A stretch of DNA of 64,000 bases, from positions 759,350,235 through 759,414,234 of the forward strand of contig NC_090449.1 in NCBI RefSeq assembly GCF_031143425.1, in the 5' to 3' direction. Position numbers and translations under genes: made by a program. This DNA is from Pleurodeles waltl. Its lineage: Eukaryota > Chordata > Amphibia > Caudata > Salamandridae. Numbering within the stretch: the stretch's first letter is position 1; every line of letters starts with the position of its first letter. Below are positions 10,296-20,965 of this stretch, one piece after another. The notes beneath the pieces are model-generated. The model was not told the DNA's origin, did no database searches, and worked only from the letters and a program-made list of their open reading frames with translations.

Positions 10296-12668
10296 CTATA
10301 GGTGGACCAGGTGATCATCCCAGCTGGAGCTAAAGACAGCTATATCGTCCAAATATGCTGCACTGAAAGCTTCCAGCCCTTGCAGGACTGTGTTCACCAA
10401 CCTCTGAAAAGTGGCAGGTGCATTTTTCAAACCAAAAGGCATTACAGTAAACTGGTAATGTCCTCCAATGGTGGAAAATGCAGTCTTAGGTTTAGCATCT
10501 TCTGACAATTTGATCTGCCAATACCCTGCAGTCAAATCAAAAGTGCTTAGATACTTGGCAGATGCCAGTGTATCTATGAGCTCATCTGCCCTGGGTATAG
10601 GGTGAGCATCAGTTTTGGTTACCAAGTTGAGACCTCTATAGTCTACACAAAACCGCATTTCCTTCTTTCCATCTTTGGAATGGGGTTTTGGTACCAGTAC
10701 CACAGGAGAAGCCCATGGACTGTCAGAGTGCTCAACCACTCCTAGTTCTAACATTTTCTGGACCTCTTGCTTTATGCAGTCCCTGACATGGTCAGGCTGC
10801 CTATAGATTTTACTTTTGACAGGTAAACTGTCTCCAGTATCTATAGTGTGCTCACACCAGGAAGTGGTACCTGGCACAGTAGAGAAGAGTTCAGAGAATT
10901 GATCTAGGAGGTTTATGCAATTGTCTTTCTGCTCAGCAGTAAGACAATCAGCCAAAACTACACCTTCCACAAGAGCATCTTGTTCTGTGGAAGAGAAGAG
11001 GTCAGGTAGAGGATCACTGTCTTCTTCCTCTCCCTCATCAGTTGCCATGAGCAGGGTGAGATCAGCCCTGTCATAGTAGGGTTTCAGGCGGTTGACATGG
11101 AGCACCCTAAGGGGACTCCTGGCAGTGCCTAAGTCAACTAAATAGGTGACTTCTCCCTTCTTTTCAACAATTGTGTGGGGTCCACTCCATTTATCTTGGA
11201 GTGCTCTTGGGGCCACAGGCTCCAAGACCCACACTTTCTGCCCTGGTTGGTACTGAACCAAAACAGCCTTCTGATCATGCCATTGCTTCTGGAGCTCTTG
11301 GCTGGCCTGAAGGTTTTTACTGGCCTTTTTCATGTACTCAGCCATCCTTGATCTGAGGCCAAGTACATAATCCACATTATCCTGCTTAGGAGCTTTTAAA
11401 GGTTGTTCCCAACCCTCCTTTACAAGTGTGAGTGGACCCCTAACAGGGTGTCCAAAAAGAAGTTCAAAGGGGCTGAAGCCCACTCCTTTCTGGGGTACCT
11501 TCCTGTAGGCAAAAAGGAGGCATGGTAGAAGGATATCCCATCTCCTGCTGAGTTTTTCAGGGAGACCCATAATCATGCCTTTGAGAGTTTTATTAAATCT
11601 CTCCACCAGTCCATTTGTTTGTGGATGATAGGGTGTTGTGAACTTGTACGTTACACCACACTCCTTCCACATGGCCTTTAAGTATGCAGACATGAAATTG
11701 CTTCCCCTGTCTGATACTACTTCCTTTGGGAAGCCCACCCTGGAAAATATTCCCAGGAGGGCCTTTGCCACTGCAGGTGCTGTAGTGGTCCTTAAAGGAA
11801 TAGCTTCAGGATATCTTGTGGCATGGTCCACTACCACCAAGATAAATCTATTGCCTGAAGCAGTAGGAGGGTCAAGGGGGCCAACTATGTCAACCCCTAC
11901 CCTTTCAAAGGGAACCCCAACCACAGGCAGTGGAATAAGGGGTGCCTTTGGGGTGCCACCTGTCTTGCCACTGGCTTGACAGGTTTCACAGGACTTACAA
12001 AATTCCTTTGTGTCCTCAGACATCCTAGGCCAATGAAACAATGGAACCAATCTGTCCCAAGTTTTCATTTGACCCAGGTGTCCAGCTAGGGGAATGTCAT
12101 GTGCCAGGGTTAGGAGGAACTTTCTGTACTCCTGAGGAATCACTAATCTCCTGGCAGCTCCAGGTTTAGGATCCCTATGCTCAGTGTACAAGAGGTTGTC
12201 CTCCCAGTAAACTCTGTGAGAGTCACTGACATCCCCATTAGCCTGTTTGACAGCTTGCTGTCTGAGACCCTCTAATGTGGGACAGGTTTGCTGTGCCACA
12301 CTCAGCTCCTCTCTGGCAGGCCCCCCTTCACCCAAAAGCTCAGCAGTGTCTGCTTGAAGCTCCTCTGGTGTAGGTTCTGCACAGGGAGGGAATTCTTCTT
12401 CCTCAGAAGTTGAATCCACTGTAGAGGGAGGGATAGTAGGAAGTGGTTTGCTTCTACTAGCCCTAGCTTTAGGGAGCACTTGGTCCATTGTTCCAGGATC
12501 CAAGCTTCCCTGTCCTTTTTGCTTTTTGGCCTGAGCCCTTGTCAAAGCAAAAATATGCCCTGGGATGCCCAGCATTGCTGCATGGGCCTCCAACTCCACA
12601 TCTGAACAAGCTGATGTCTCCAAATCATTCCCTAATAGACAGTCTACAGGTAAATCTGAAGCTACCAC
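10296..12668 (-). CDS. Unit B: protease end, integrase and RT (frameshifted away from gag)
   Basis: A 790-codon open frame. It starts inside protease (DCLLGNDLE) with GTG, which is not a true start; the frame was lost at the G10 run at 12689-12698. Then come the integrase zinc finger (HDIPLAGH...CKSC), a DD35E core (VDIVGP, SDRGSN, VERFNK), a GPY/F-like end (SGPHTIV) and RT up to YLDD. Integrase precedes RT. The last residues before the UAG stop are DDHLVHL. An E-to-K-type change (YRKVPQK) and other scattered substitutions mark this copy. Confidence 0.85.
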   Translation of the reverse strand: MVASDLPVDCLLGNDLETSACSDVELEAHAAMLGIPGHIFALTRAQAKKQKGQGSLDPGTMDQVLPKARASRSKPLPTIPPSTVDSTSEEEEFPPCAEPTPEELQADTAELLGEGGPAREELSVAQQTCPTLEGLRQQAVKQANGDVSDSHRVYWEDNLLYTEHRDPKPGAARRLVIPQEYRKFLLTLAHDIPLAGHLGQMKTWDRLVPLFHWPRMSEDTKEFCKSCETCQASGKTGGTPKAPLIPLPVVGVPFERVGVDIVGPLDPPTASGNRFILVVVDHATRYPEAIPLRTTTAPAVAKALLGIFSRVGFPKEVVSDRGSNFMSAYLKAMWKECGVTYKFTTPYHPQTNGLVERFNKTLKGMIMGLPEKLSRRWDILLPCLLFAYRKVPQKGVGFSPFELLFGHPVRGPLTLVKEGWEQPLKAPKQDNVDYVLGLRSRMAEYMKKASKNLQASQELQKQWHDQKAVLVQYQPGQKVWVLEPVAPRALQDKWSGPHTIVEKKGEVTYLVDLGTARSPLRVLHVNRLKPYYDRADLTLLMATDEGEEEDSDPLPDLFSSTEQDALVEGVVLADCLTAEQKDNCINLLDQFSELFSTVPGTTSWCEHTIDTGDSLPVKSKIYRQPDHVRDCIKQEVQKMLELGVVEHSDSPWASPVVLVPKPHSKDGKKEMRFCVDYRGLNLVTKTDAHPIPRADELIDTLASAKYLSTFDLTAGYWQIKLSEDAKPKTAFSTIGGHYQFTVMPFGLKNAPATFQRLVNTVLQGLEAFSAAYLDDIAVFSSSWDDHLVHL

Positions 12669-13923
12669 AACTTTCTTTGGACCAGTAACCCCCCCCCCAG
12701 TTGAGATTTACAACAGCCATGGGGTGGCTAAGTGTGTTGTTGTGAGCATCGGTTACTTGGTACTGGTGACCAAGTAGGTGTTGTTCAGGGTGGACCAGTT
12801 TCTCTATGACCATAGTCACACTGGCTCCAGTGTCCCTGTAGGCCTGAACCTCAACACCATTTATTAGGGGTAGCTGCTTGTACTTATCCATATTAAGGGG
12901 ACAAGCAACTAAGGTGGCTAAATCAATAGCCCCCTCAGAGACTAACACAGCCTCTGTGGCCTCCCTAACAAGGCCAACCCCAACTAAGTTACCAATAGTG
13001 AGCCCAGCTACTCCCTTGGATTGGCTATTAGTAGGTTTGCTCCCACCACCACTGCTATTAGTAGGGACACTAGGTGTAGCAGTAGGGGTTGTAGTGGTAG
13101 GAGGCTTGGTGCCTTTCTTTGGACAACTGGGATCTGTTGTCCAATGGCCTTTTATTTTACATAAATAGCACCATGGTTTCTTTTCCTTGTTCTGATTAAA
13201 AGAGGATTTGGGCCCACCGCCCCCACCAGAGTGTTTTTGTGGGCCTGATGAAGACTCATTTTTAGATTTGTCCCCACCCATGTCAGAAGACTTACCATCC
13301 TTCTTTTTGTTGCCATCTTTGTCACCCCCTGTATGAACTTTTCTGTTCACCCTTGTTCTGACCCATTTGTCTGCCTTCTTTCCCAATTCTTGGGGAGAGG
13401 TCAGATCAGAGTCCACCAAGTACTGGTGCAACAAATCAGACACACAATTATTAAGAATATGCTCTCTCAGGATCAAGTTATACAGGCTGTCATAATCAGT
13501 AACTTTACTGCCATGTAACCACCCCTCCAAGGCCTTCACTGAATGGTCAATTAAATCAACCCAGTCTTGTGAAGACTCCTTTTTGGTCTCTCTGAACTTT
13601 ATCCTGTATTGTTCAGTGGTTAAGCCATAACCATCCAGGAGTGCATTCTTAAGAACTTGGAAATTATTAGCATCATTTTCTTTCACAGTAAGGAGCCTAT
13701 CCCTACCTTTTCCACTAAATGATAGCCATAGGATAGCAGCCCACTGCCTTTGAGGGACATCCTGTACAACACAGGCCCTCTCAAGTGCAGCAAACCACTT
13801 GTTAATGTCATCCCCCTCCTTATAAGGGGGAACTATCTTGTGCAGATTCCTTGAATCATGCTCTTTTGCAGGATGACTATGGGGAATACTGCTGCTGCCA
13901 CCATGGGTTTCTAAACCCAGTTT
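12625..13923 (-). CDS. Unit B: Gag C-terminal half and protease start
   Basis: This continues the Gag frame after a nonsense codon at 13924-13926. It holds the capsid-like region, the zinc knuckle (CYLCKIKGHWTTDPSC) and the protease catalytic motif YRDTGASV. It shifts into a wrong frame after the G10 run, giving a meaningless tail to 12625. It is in frame with the upstream Gag piece, so a single substitution separates the two. Confidence 0.85.
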   Translation of the reverse strand, partial: KLGLETHGGSSSIPHSHPAKEHDSRNLHKIVPPYKEGDDINKWFAALERACVVQDVPQRQWAAILWLSFSGKGRDRLLTVKENDANNFQVLKNALLDGYGLTTEQYRIKFRETKKESSQDWVDLIDHSVKALEGWLHGSKVTDYDSLYNLILREHILNNCVSDLLHQYLVDSDLTSPQELGKKADKWVRTRVNRKVHTGGDKDGNKKKDGKSSDMGGDKSKNESSSGPQKHSGGGGGPKSSFNQNKEKKPWCYLCKIKGHWTTDPSCPKKGTKPPTTTTPTATPSVPTNSSGGGSKPTNSQSKGVAGLTIGNLVGVGLVREATEAVLVSEGAIDLATLVACPLNMDKYKQLPLINGVEVQAYRDTGASVTMVIEKLVHPEQHLLGHQYQVTDAHNNTLSHPMAVVNLNWGGGYWSKESCGSFRFTCRLSIRE

Positions 13924-14514
13924 CTATCTCTCCTTCTCTACTTCTAAAGTCTGTCTATCCAAATCCAGCTGTTGCTTCTTGAGCTTCAGTCTGGTTTGTT
14001 CCACTCTCAATCTATTGAGCTCCCTTTCTAACAGTCTGTCATCAGGGTGGGTGGGAGGGACATGCCTTGAAACAGAAGTATGGTGAGAATGGACAGAAGG
14101 AGACCTGTCCCTTACAGAAGCCACCCTAACAGCTTGGCTAACAGAAACATCACTACCAGTATGGTGAGAATAAATGCTTTTGCTATGATGTGAGACAACG
14201 CTATTTGTATGGTGTGGCTCATCATCATTACCAACTATGCTAGACTGTCTAGTAATGGGCAGGCTAGGAAGTTTCTTTCCTGAATCTTTTCCTGGGGGAG
14301 TCCCTGGATCAGATTGTGAACCATTAGCTACTTTTTCAACAGATGGGGCACTTCTAGCCTTATCCTGTTCTCTAAGCATGTTAAGTAACAGTTCCAAGGA
14401 AGGATTCTTCCCTACACTCAAACCTCTCTCTACACAGAGACTCCTTGCTCCTTTCCAGCTAAGGTGGTCATATGCAAGTTTGGACAGATCAACATTTTGG
14501 CCTGTGCCAGACAT
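13924..14514 (-). CDS. gag: Unit B: Gag N-terminal part ending at a nonsense mutation
   Basis: 196 codons from the ATG at 14514. It contains the SAP-like segment (residues about 9-53), a histidine-rich linker (HHTNSVVSHHSK, SHHTGS) and a coiled coil (about 158-196). The frame ends in VEKER and then TAG, where the other copies have CAG. This stop is private to B. The leader 14515-14766 is A/T-rich with iterated AAAGTT motifs. Confidence 0.85.
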   Translation of the reverse strand: MSGTGQNVDLSKLAYDHLSWKGARSLCVERGLSVGKNPSLELLLNMLREQDKARSAPSVEKVANGSQSDPGTPPGKDSGKKLPSLPITRQSSIVGNDDEPHHTNSVVSHHSKSIYSHHTGSDVSVSQAVRVASVRDRSPSVHSHHTSVSRHVPPTHPDDRLLERELNRLRVEQTRLKLKKQQLDLDRQTLEVEKER

Positions 14515-14766
14515 TTTTAGAGAGAGTTAAAGTGATAGTAAAAGATAAAAAGTTTGTCAGAGCTTTTAGAAAGACAGAGAAAAAAAACTTTTTAAACTTT
14601 TTAGAACTTTTTGGAAAGTTAGAAGTACTTTTCAGCACTTAGAAAAGAGTGAAAAGAGGAAATGCAAAACTTTTTGGCTATGTGTATATACACTGACCTT
14701 GTTTTGTATATTTTTCTCTTATGAAAAGTACAATGACAAGAGTGGTAAGTAGTCTCAAAGCACTTA

Positions 14767-14785
14767 TCCCACCGCTGCACAACCA
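14767..14785 (-). other. Primer-binding site of unit B
   Basis: After the LTR end CTACA and one base, the minus strand reads TGGTTGTGCAGCGGTGGGA. It is nearly complementary to the 3' end of vertebrate tRNA-Leu (CCCACCGCTGCCACCA), differing by a small insertion. The same site flanks LTR3, LTR4, LTR5 and LTR6. Confidence 0.65.
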
Positions 14786-14786
14786 A

Positions 14787-17783
14787 TGTAGGAGGCTGGA
14801 CTGGCTTGTAGTGAGTACCCAGGGGTACTTGCACCTTGTACCAGGCCCAGTTATCCCTTATTAGTGTATAGGGTGTCTAGCAGCTTAGGCTGATAGATAA
14901 TGGTAGCTTAGCAGAGCAGCTCAGGCTGAACTAGGAGACGTGTGAAGCTACTACAGTACCACTTAGTGTCATATGCACAATATCACAAGAAAACACAATA
15001 CACAGTTATACTAAAAATAAAGGTACTTTATTTTTATGACAATATGCCAAAGTATCTTAGAGTGTACCCTCAGTGATAGGATAGGAAATATACACAAGAT
15101 ATATATACACAATAGCAAAAATATGCAGTATAGTCTTAGAAAACAGTGCAAACAATGTATAGTTACAATAGGATGCAATGGGGAAACATAGGGATAGGGG
15201 CAACACAAACCATATACTCCAAAAGTGGAATGTGAACCACGAATGGACCCAAAACCTATGTGACCTTGTAGAGGGTCGCTGGGACTATTAGAAAATAGTG
15301 AGAGTTAGAAAAATAACCCTCCCCAAGACCCTGAAAAGTGAGTGCAAAGTGCACTAAAGTTCCCCTAAGGACAAAGAAGTCGTGTTAGAGGAATAATGCA
15401 GGAAAGACACAAACCAACAATGCAACAACTGTGGATTTCCAATCTAGGGTACCTGTGGAACAAGGGGACCAAGTCCAAAAGTCACAAGCAAGTCGGAGAG
15501 GGGCAGATGCCCAGGAAATGCCAGCTGCGGGTGCAAAGAAGCTTCTACTGGACAGAAGAAGCTGAGGTTTCTGCAGGAACGAAAAGGGCTAGAGACTTCC
15601 CCTTTGGTGGACGGATCCCTCTTGCCGTGGAGAGTCGTGCAGAAGTGTTTTCCCGCCGAAAGAATGCTAACAAGCCTTGCTAGCTGCAAATCGTGCGGTT
15701 AGCGTTTTTGGACGCTGCTGTGGCCCTGGAGGGACCAGGAGGTCGCAAATATGACCAGGAGAGAGAGGGGACGTCGAGCAAGACAAGGAGCCCTCTCAGC
15801 AGCAGGTAGCACCCGGAGAAGTGCCAGAAACAGGCACTACGAGGATGCGTGAAACGGTGCTCACCCGAAGTCGCACAAAGGAGTCCCACATCGCCGGAGA
15901 CCAACTTAGAACGTTGTGCAATGCAGGTTAGAGTGCCGTGGACCCAGGCTTGGCTGTGCACAAAGGATTTCCGCCGGAAGTGTACAGGGGCCGGAGTAGC
16001 TGCAAAAGTCGCGGTTCCCAGCAATGCAGCCCAGCGAGGTGAGGCAAGGACTTACCTCCACCAAACTTGGACTGAAGAGTCACTGGACTGTGGGGGTCAC
16101 TTGGACAGAGTCGCAGGATTCGAGGGACCTCGCTCGTCGTGCTGAGAGGAGAGCCAAGGGACCGGTAATGCAGCTTTTTGGTGCCTGCGGTTGCAGGGGG
16201 AAGATTCCGTCAACCCACGGGAGATTTCTTCGGAGCTTCTGGTGCAGAGAGGACGCAGACTACCCCCACAGCATGCACAAGCAGGAAAACAGTCGAGAAG
16301 GCGGCAGGATCAGCGTTACAGAGTTGCAGTAGTCGTCTTTGCTACTATGTTGCAGTTTTGCAGGCTTCCAGCGCGGTCAGCAGTCGATTCCTTGGCAGAA
16401 GGTGAAGAGAGAGATGCAGAGGAACTCGGCTGAGCTCTTGCATTCGTTATCTAAAGTTTTCCCAGAGACAGAGACCCTAAATAGCCAGAAAAGAGGGTTT
16501 GGCTACCTAGGAGAGAGGATAGGCTAGCAACACCTGAAGGAGCCTATCACAAGGAGTCTCTGACGTCACCTGGTGGCACTGGCCACTCAGAGCAGTCCAG
16601 TGTGCCAGCAGCACCTCTGTTTCCAAGATGGCAGAGGTCTGGAGCACACTGGAGGAGCTCTGGACACCTCCCAGGGGAGGTGCAGGTCAGGGGAGTGGTC
16701 ACTCCCCTTTCCATTGTCCAGTTTCGCGCCAGAGCAGGGCTAAGGGGTCCCCTGAACCGGTGTAGACTGGCTTATGCAGAATTGGGCACCTCTGTGCCCA
16801 ACAAAGCATTTCCAGAGGCTGGGGGAGGCTACTCCTCCCCTGCCTTTACACCATTTTCCAAAGGGAGAGGGTGTCACACCCTCTCTCAGAGGAAGTTCTT
16901 TGTTCTGCCATCCTGGGCCAGGCCTGGCTGGACCCCAGGAGGGCAGATGCCTGTCTGAGGGGTTGGCAGCAGCAGCAGCTGCAGTGAAACCCCAGGAAGG
17001 GCAGTTTGGCAGTACCAGGGTCTGTGCTACAGACCACTGGGATCATGGGATTGTGCCAACTATGCCAGGATGGCATAGAGGGGGCAATTCCATGATCATA
17101 GACATGTTACATGGCCATATTCGGAGTTTCCATTGTGAAGCTACATATAGGTAGTGACCTATATGTAGTGCACGCGTGTAATGGTGTCCCCGCACTCACA
17201 AAGTTCAGGGAATTGGCTCTGAACAATGTGGGGGCACCTTGGCTAGTGCCAGGGTGCCCACACACTAAGTAACTTTGCACCTAACCTTTACCAGGTAAAG
17301 GTTAGACATATAGGTGACTTATAAGTTACTTAAGTGCAGTGTAAAATGGCTGTGAAATAACGTGGACGTTATTTCACTCAGGCTGCAGTGGCAGGCCTGT
17401 GTAAGAATTGTCAGAGCTCCCTATGGGTGGCAAAAGAAATGCTGCAGCCCATAGGGATCTCCTGGAACCCCAATACCCTGGGTACCTCAGTACCATATAC
17501 TAGGGAATTATAAGGGTGTTCCAGTAAGCCAATGCAAATTGGTAAAAATGGTCACTAGCCTGTTAGTGACAATTTGGAAAGAAATGAGAGAGCATAACCA
17601 CTGAGGTTCTGATTAGCAGAGCCTCAGTGAGACAGTTAGTCACTACACAGGTAACACATTCAGGCACACTTATGAGCACTGGGGCCCTGGGTTACCAGGG
17701 TCCCAGTGACACATACAACTAAAACAACATATATACAGTGAAAAATGGGGGTAACATGCCAGGCAAGATGGTACTTTCCTACA
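14787..17783 (-). repeat. LTR2 (2997 bp), shared by units B and C
   Basis: A full-length LTR with the 7-bp inverted ends TGTAGGA/TCCTACA. It is followed on the right directly by the G8 polypurine tract of unit C and on the left by the primer site of unit B. It therefore serves as 5' LTR of B and 3' LTR of C at once, with no host sequence or target duplication on either side. Confidence 0.9.
15027..15107 (-). promoter_or_regulatory. Candidate promoter TATA run and poly(A) signal of the array LTR (LTR2 copy)
   Basis: On the minus strand a TATATATA run (15099-15107) is followed about 70 bp downstream by AATAAA (15027-15032), 240 bp before the LTR 3' end. This order and spacing would place the transcription start and poly(A) site around a short R region. 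The same pair sits at the same offset in LTR1 (6821, 6750) and LTR3 (AATAAA at 23324-23329). It is inferred from motif and position only. Confidence 0.4.
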
Positions 17784-17812
17784 CAACCCCCCCCAAACGA
17801 AGGACAATAAGA

Positions 17813-18592
17813 CTAGCCATGACCTGATGAGTCTTCATTGTCTAAGTGGAAATATCTGGAGAGTCCATCTGCATTGGAGTGGCTACTCCCAGGTCTGTGT
17901 TCCACTGTATAGTCCATTCCCTGTAGGGATATGGACCACCTCAACAATTTAGGATTTTCACCTTTCATTTGTTTTAGCCAAAGTAGAGGTTTGTGGTCTG
18001 TCTGAACAATGAAGTGAGTGCCAAACAGGTATGGCCTCAACTTCTTCAGAGCCCAGACCACAGCAAAGGCCTCCCTCTCAATGGCAGACCAACGCTTTTC
18101 TCTAGGGGTCAACCTCCTACTAATAAAAGCAACAGGTTGATCCTGGCCCTCAGAATTAAGTTGTGATAGGACTGCCCCTACTCCTAATTCAGATGCATCA
18201 GTTTGGACATAGAATTTTTTAGAGTAACAAGGGCTTTTCAGGACAGGTGCAGAGCACATGGCCTGCTTCAGCTCCTCAAAAGCTTTCTGACAGTTTGCTG
18301 TCCATAATACCTTTTTAGGCATTTTCTTGGATGTGAGGTCATTAAGAGGGGCTGCAATGGAGCCATAGTTCTTAATGAACCTCCTGTAATACCCAGTGAG
18401 GCCTAGGAAGGCTCTCACCTGAGTCTGAGTGGTAGGGGGAACCCAATCAATAATTGTTTGGATTTTCCCCTGAAGTGGTGCAATCTGTTCCCCACCAACA
18501 AGGTGTCCCAGATAAACCACCTTACCCTGCCCTATCTGGCACTTTGAAGCCTTGATAGTGAGGCCTGCCTTTTGCAGGGCCTCCAAAACTTT
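17813..18592 (-). CDS. Unit C: RT C-terminal part and RNase H after UAG
   Basis: The same layout as the B copy, opening directly after the UAG at 18593-18595. The encoded residues from the TTG at 18586 match B, including all four RNase H acidic positions. It ends 29 bp before the LTR2 edge and just short of the G8 polypurine tract. Confidence 0.85.
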   Translation of the reverse strand, partial: KVLEALQKAGLTIKASKCQIGQGKVVYLGHLVGGEQIAPLQGKIQTIIDWVPPTTQTQVRAFLGLTGYYRRFIKNYGSIAAPLNDLTSKKMPKKVLWTANCQKAFEELKQAMCSAPVLKSPCYSKKFYVQTDASELGVGAVLSQLNSEGQDQPVAFISRRLTPREKRWSAIEREAFAVVWALKKLRPYLFGTHFIVQTDHKPLLWLKQMKGENPKLLRWSISLQGMDYTVEHRPGSSHSNADGLSRYFHLDNEDSSGHG

Positions 18593-20965
18593 CTATAGGT
18601 GGACCAGGTGATCATCCCAGCTGGAGCTAAAGACAGCTATATCGTCCAAATATGCTGCACTGAAAGCTTCCAGCCCTTGCAGGACTGTGTTCACCAACCT
18701 CTGAAAAGTGGCAGGTGCATTTTTCAAACCAAAAGGCATTACAGTAAACTGGTAATGTCCTCCAATGGTGGAAAATGCAGTCTTAGGTTTAGCATCTTCT
18801 GACAATTTGATCTGCCAATACCCTGCAGTCAAATCAAAAGTGCTTAGATACTTGGCAGATGCCAGTGTATCTATGAGCTCATCTGCCCTGGGTATAGGGT
18901 GAGCATCAGTTTTGGTTACCAAGTTGAGACCTCTATAGTCTACACAAAACCGCATTTCCTTCTTTCCATCTTTGGAATGGGGTTTTGGTACCAGTACCAC
19001 AGGAGAAGCCCATGGACTGTCAGAGTGCTCAACCACTCCTAGTTCTAACATTTTCTGGACCTCTTGCTTTATGCAGTCCCTGACATGGTCAGGCTGCCTA
19101 TAGATTTTACTTTTGACAGGTAAACTGTCTCCAGTATCTATAGTGTGCTCACACCAGGAAGTGGTACCTGGCACAGTAGAGAAGAGTTCAGAGAATTGAT
19201 CTAGGAGGTTTATGCAATTGTCTTTCTGCTCAGCAGTAAGACAATCAGCCAAAACTACACCTTCCACAAGAGCATCTTGTTCTGTGGAAGAGAAGAGATC
19301 AGGTAGAGGATCACTGTCTTCTTCCTGTCCCTCATCAGTTGCCATGAGCAGGGTGAGATCAGCCCTGTCATAGTAGGGTTTCAGGCGGTTGACATGGAGC
19401 AACCTAAGGGGACTCCTGGCAGTGCCTAAGTCAACTAAATAGGTGACTTCTCCCTTCTTTTCAACAATTGTGTGGGGTCCACTCCATTTATCTTGGAGTG
19501 CTCTTGGGGCCACAGGCTCCAAGACCCACACTTTCTGCCCTGGTTGGTACTGAACCAAAACAGCCTTCTGATCATGCCATTGCTTCTGGAGCTCTTGGCT
19601 GGCCTGAAGGTTTTTACTGGCCTTTTTCATGTACTCAGCCATCCTTGATCTGAGGCCAAGTACATAATCCACAATATCCTGCTTAGGAGCTTTTAAAGGT
19701 TGTTCCCAACCCTCCTTTACAAGTGTGAGTGGACCCCTAACAGGGTGTCCAAAAAGAAGTTCAAAGGGGCTGAAGCCCACTCCTTTCTGGGGTACCTCCC
19801 TGTAGGCAAAAAGGAGGCATGGTAGAAGGATATCCCATCTCCTGCGGAGTTTTTCAGGGAGACCCATAATCATGCCTTTGAGAGTTTTATTAAATCTCTC
19901 CACCAGTCCATTTGTTTGTGGATGATAGGGTGTTGTGAACTTGTATGTTACACCACACTCCTTCCACATGGCCTTTAAGTATGCAGACATGAAATTGCTT
20001 CCCCTGTCTGATACTACTTCCTTTGGGAAGCCCACCCTGGAAAATATTCCCAGGAGGGCCTTTGCCACTGCAGGTGCTGTAGTGGTCCTTAAAGGAATAG
20101 CTTCAGGATATCTTGTGGCATGGTCCACTACCACCAAGATAAATCTATTGCCTGAAGCAGTAGGAGGGTCAAGGGGGCCAACTATGTCAACCCCTACCCT
20201 TTCAAAGGGAACCCCAACCACAGGCAGTGGAATAAGGGGTGCCTTTGGGGTGCCACCTGTCTTGCCACTGGCTTGACAGGTTTCACAGGACTTACAAAAT
20301 TCCTTTGTGTCCTCAGACATCCTAGGCCAATGAAACAATGGAACCAATCTGTCCCAAGTTTTCATTTGACCCAGGTGTCCAGCTAGGGGAATGTCATGTG
20401 CCAGGGTTAGGAGGAACTTTCTGTACTCCTGAGGAATCACTAATCTCCTGGCAGCTCCAGGTTTAGGATCCCTATGCTCAGTGTACAAGAGGTTGTCCTC
20501 CCAGTAAACTCTGTGAGAGTCACTGACATCCCCATTAGCCTGTTTGACAGCTTGCTGTCTGAGACCCTCTAATGTGGGACAGGTTTGCTGTGCCACACTC
20601 AGCTCCTCTCTGGCAGGCCCCCCTTCACCCAAAAGCTCAGCAGTGTCTGCTTGAAGCTCCTCTGGTGTAGGTTCTGCACAGGGAGGGAATTCTTCTTCCT
20701 CAGAAGTTGAATCCACTGTAGAGGGAGGAATAGTAGGAAGTGGTTTGCTTCTACTAGCCCTAGCTTTAGGGAGCACTTGGTCCATTGTTCCAGGATCCAA
20801 GCTTCCCTGTCCTTTTTGCTTTTTGGCCTGAGCCCTTGTCAAAGCAAAAATATGCCCTGGGATGCCCAGCATTGCTGCATGGGCCTCCAACTCCACATCT
20901 GACCAAGCTGATGTCTCCAAATCATTCCCGAATAGACAGTCTACAGGTAAATCTGAAGCTACCAC
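18593..20965 (-). CDS. Unit C: protease end, integrase and RT
   Basis: 790 codons. The GTG at its beginning is an artefact of the frameshift at the G10 run (20986-20995). The integrase zinc finger, DD35E core and RT through YLDD are complete. It has a private L for V change in LRLLHVNRLK near the integrase C-terminus. It stops at the family-wide UAG. Confidence 0.85.
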   Translation of the reverse strand: MVASDLPVDCLFGNDLETSAWSDVELEAHAAMLGIPGHIFALTRAQAKKQKGQGSLDPGTMDQVLPKARASRSKPLPTIPPSTVDSTSEEEEFPPCAEPTPEELQADTAELLGEGGPAREELSVAQQTCPTLEGLRQQAVKQANGDVSDSHRVYWEDNLLYTEHRDPKPGAARRLVIPQEYRKFLLTLAHDIPLAGHLGQMKTWDRLVPLFHWPRMSEDTKEFCKSCETCQASGKTGGTPKAPLIPLPVVGVPFERVGVDIVGPLDPPTASGNRFILVVVDHATRYPEAIPLRTTTAPAVAKALLGIFSRVGFPKEVVSDRGSNFMSAYLKAMWKECGVTYKFTTPYHPQTNGLVERFNKTLKGMIMGLPEKLRRRWDILLPCLLFAYREVPQKGVGFSPFELLFGHPVRGPLTLVKEGWEQPLKAPKQDIVDYVLGLRSRMAEYMKKASKNLQASQELQKQWHDQKAVLVQYQPGQKVWVLEPVAPRALQDKWSGPHTIVEKKGEVTYLVDLGTARSPLRLLHVNRLKPYYDRADLTLLMATDEGQEEDSDPLPDLFSSTEQDALVEGVVLADCLTAEQKDNCINLLDQFSELFSTVPGTTSWCEHTIDTGDSLPVKSKIYRQPDHVRDCIKQEVQKMLELGVVEHSDSPWASPVVLVPKPHSKDGKKEMRFCVDYRGLNLVTKTDAHPIPRADELIDTLASAKYLSTFDLTAGYWQIKLSEDAKPKTAFSTIGGHYQFTVMPFGLKNAPATFQRLVNTVLQGLEAFSAAYLDDIAVFSSSWDDHLVHL

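Noticed and set aside
12689..12698. Programmed frameshift site at the protease G run
   Set aside because: The G9 form in D and E is already in frame and G10 simply breaks it. A fixed slippery heptamer with downstream structure is not evident, so I treat it as mutation.
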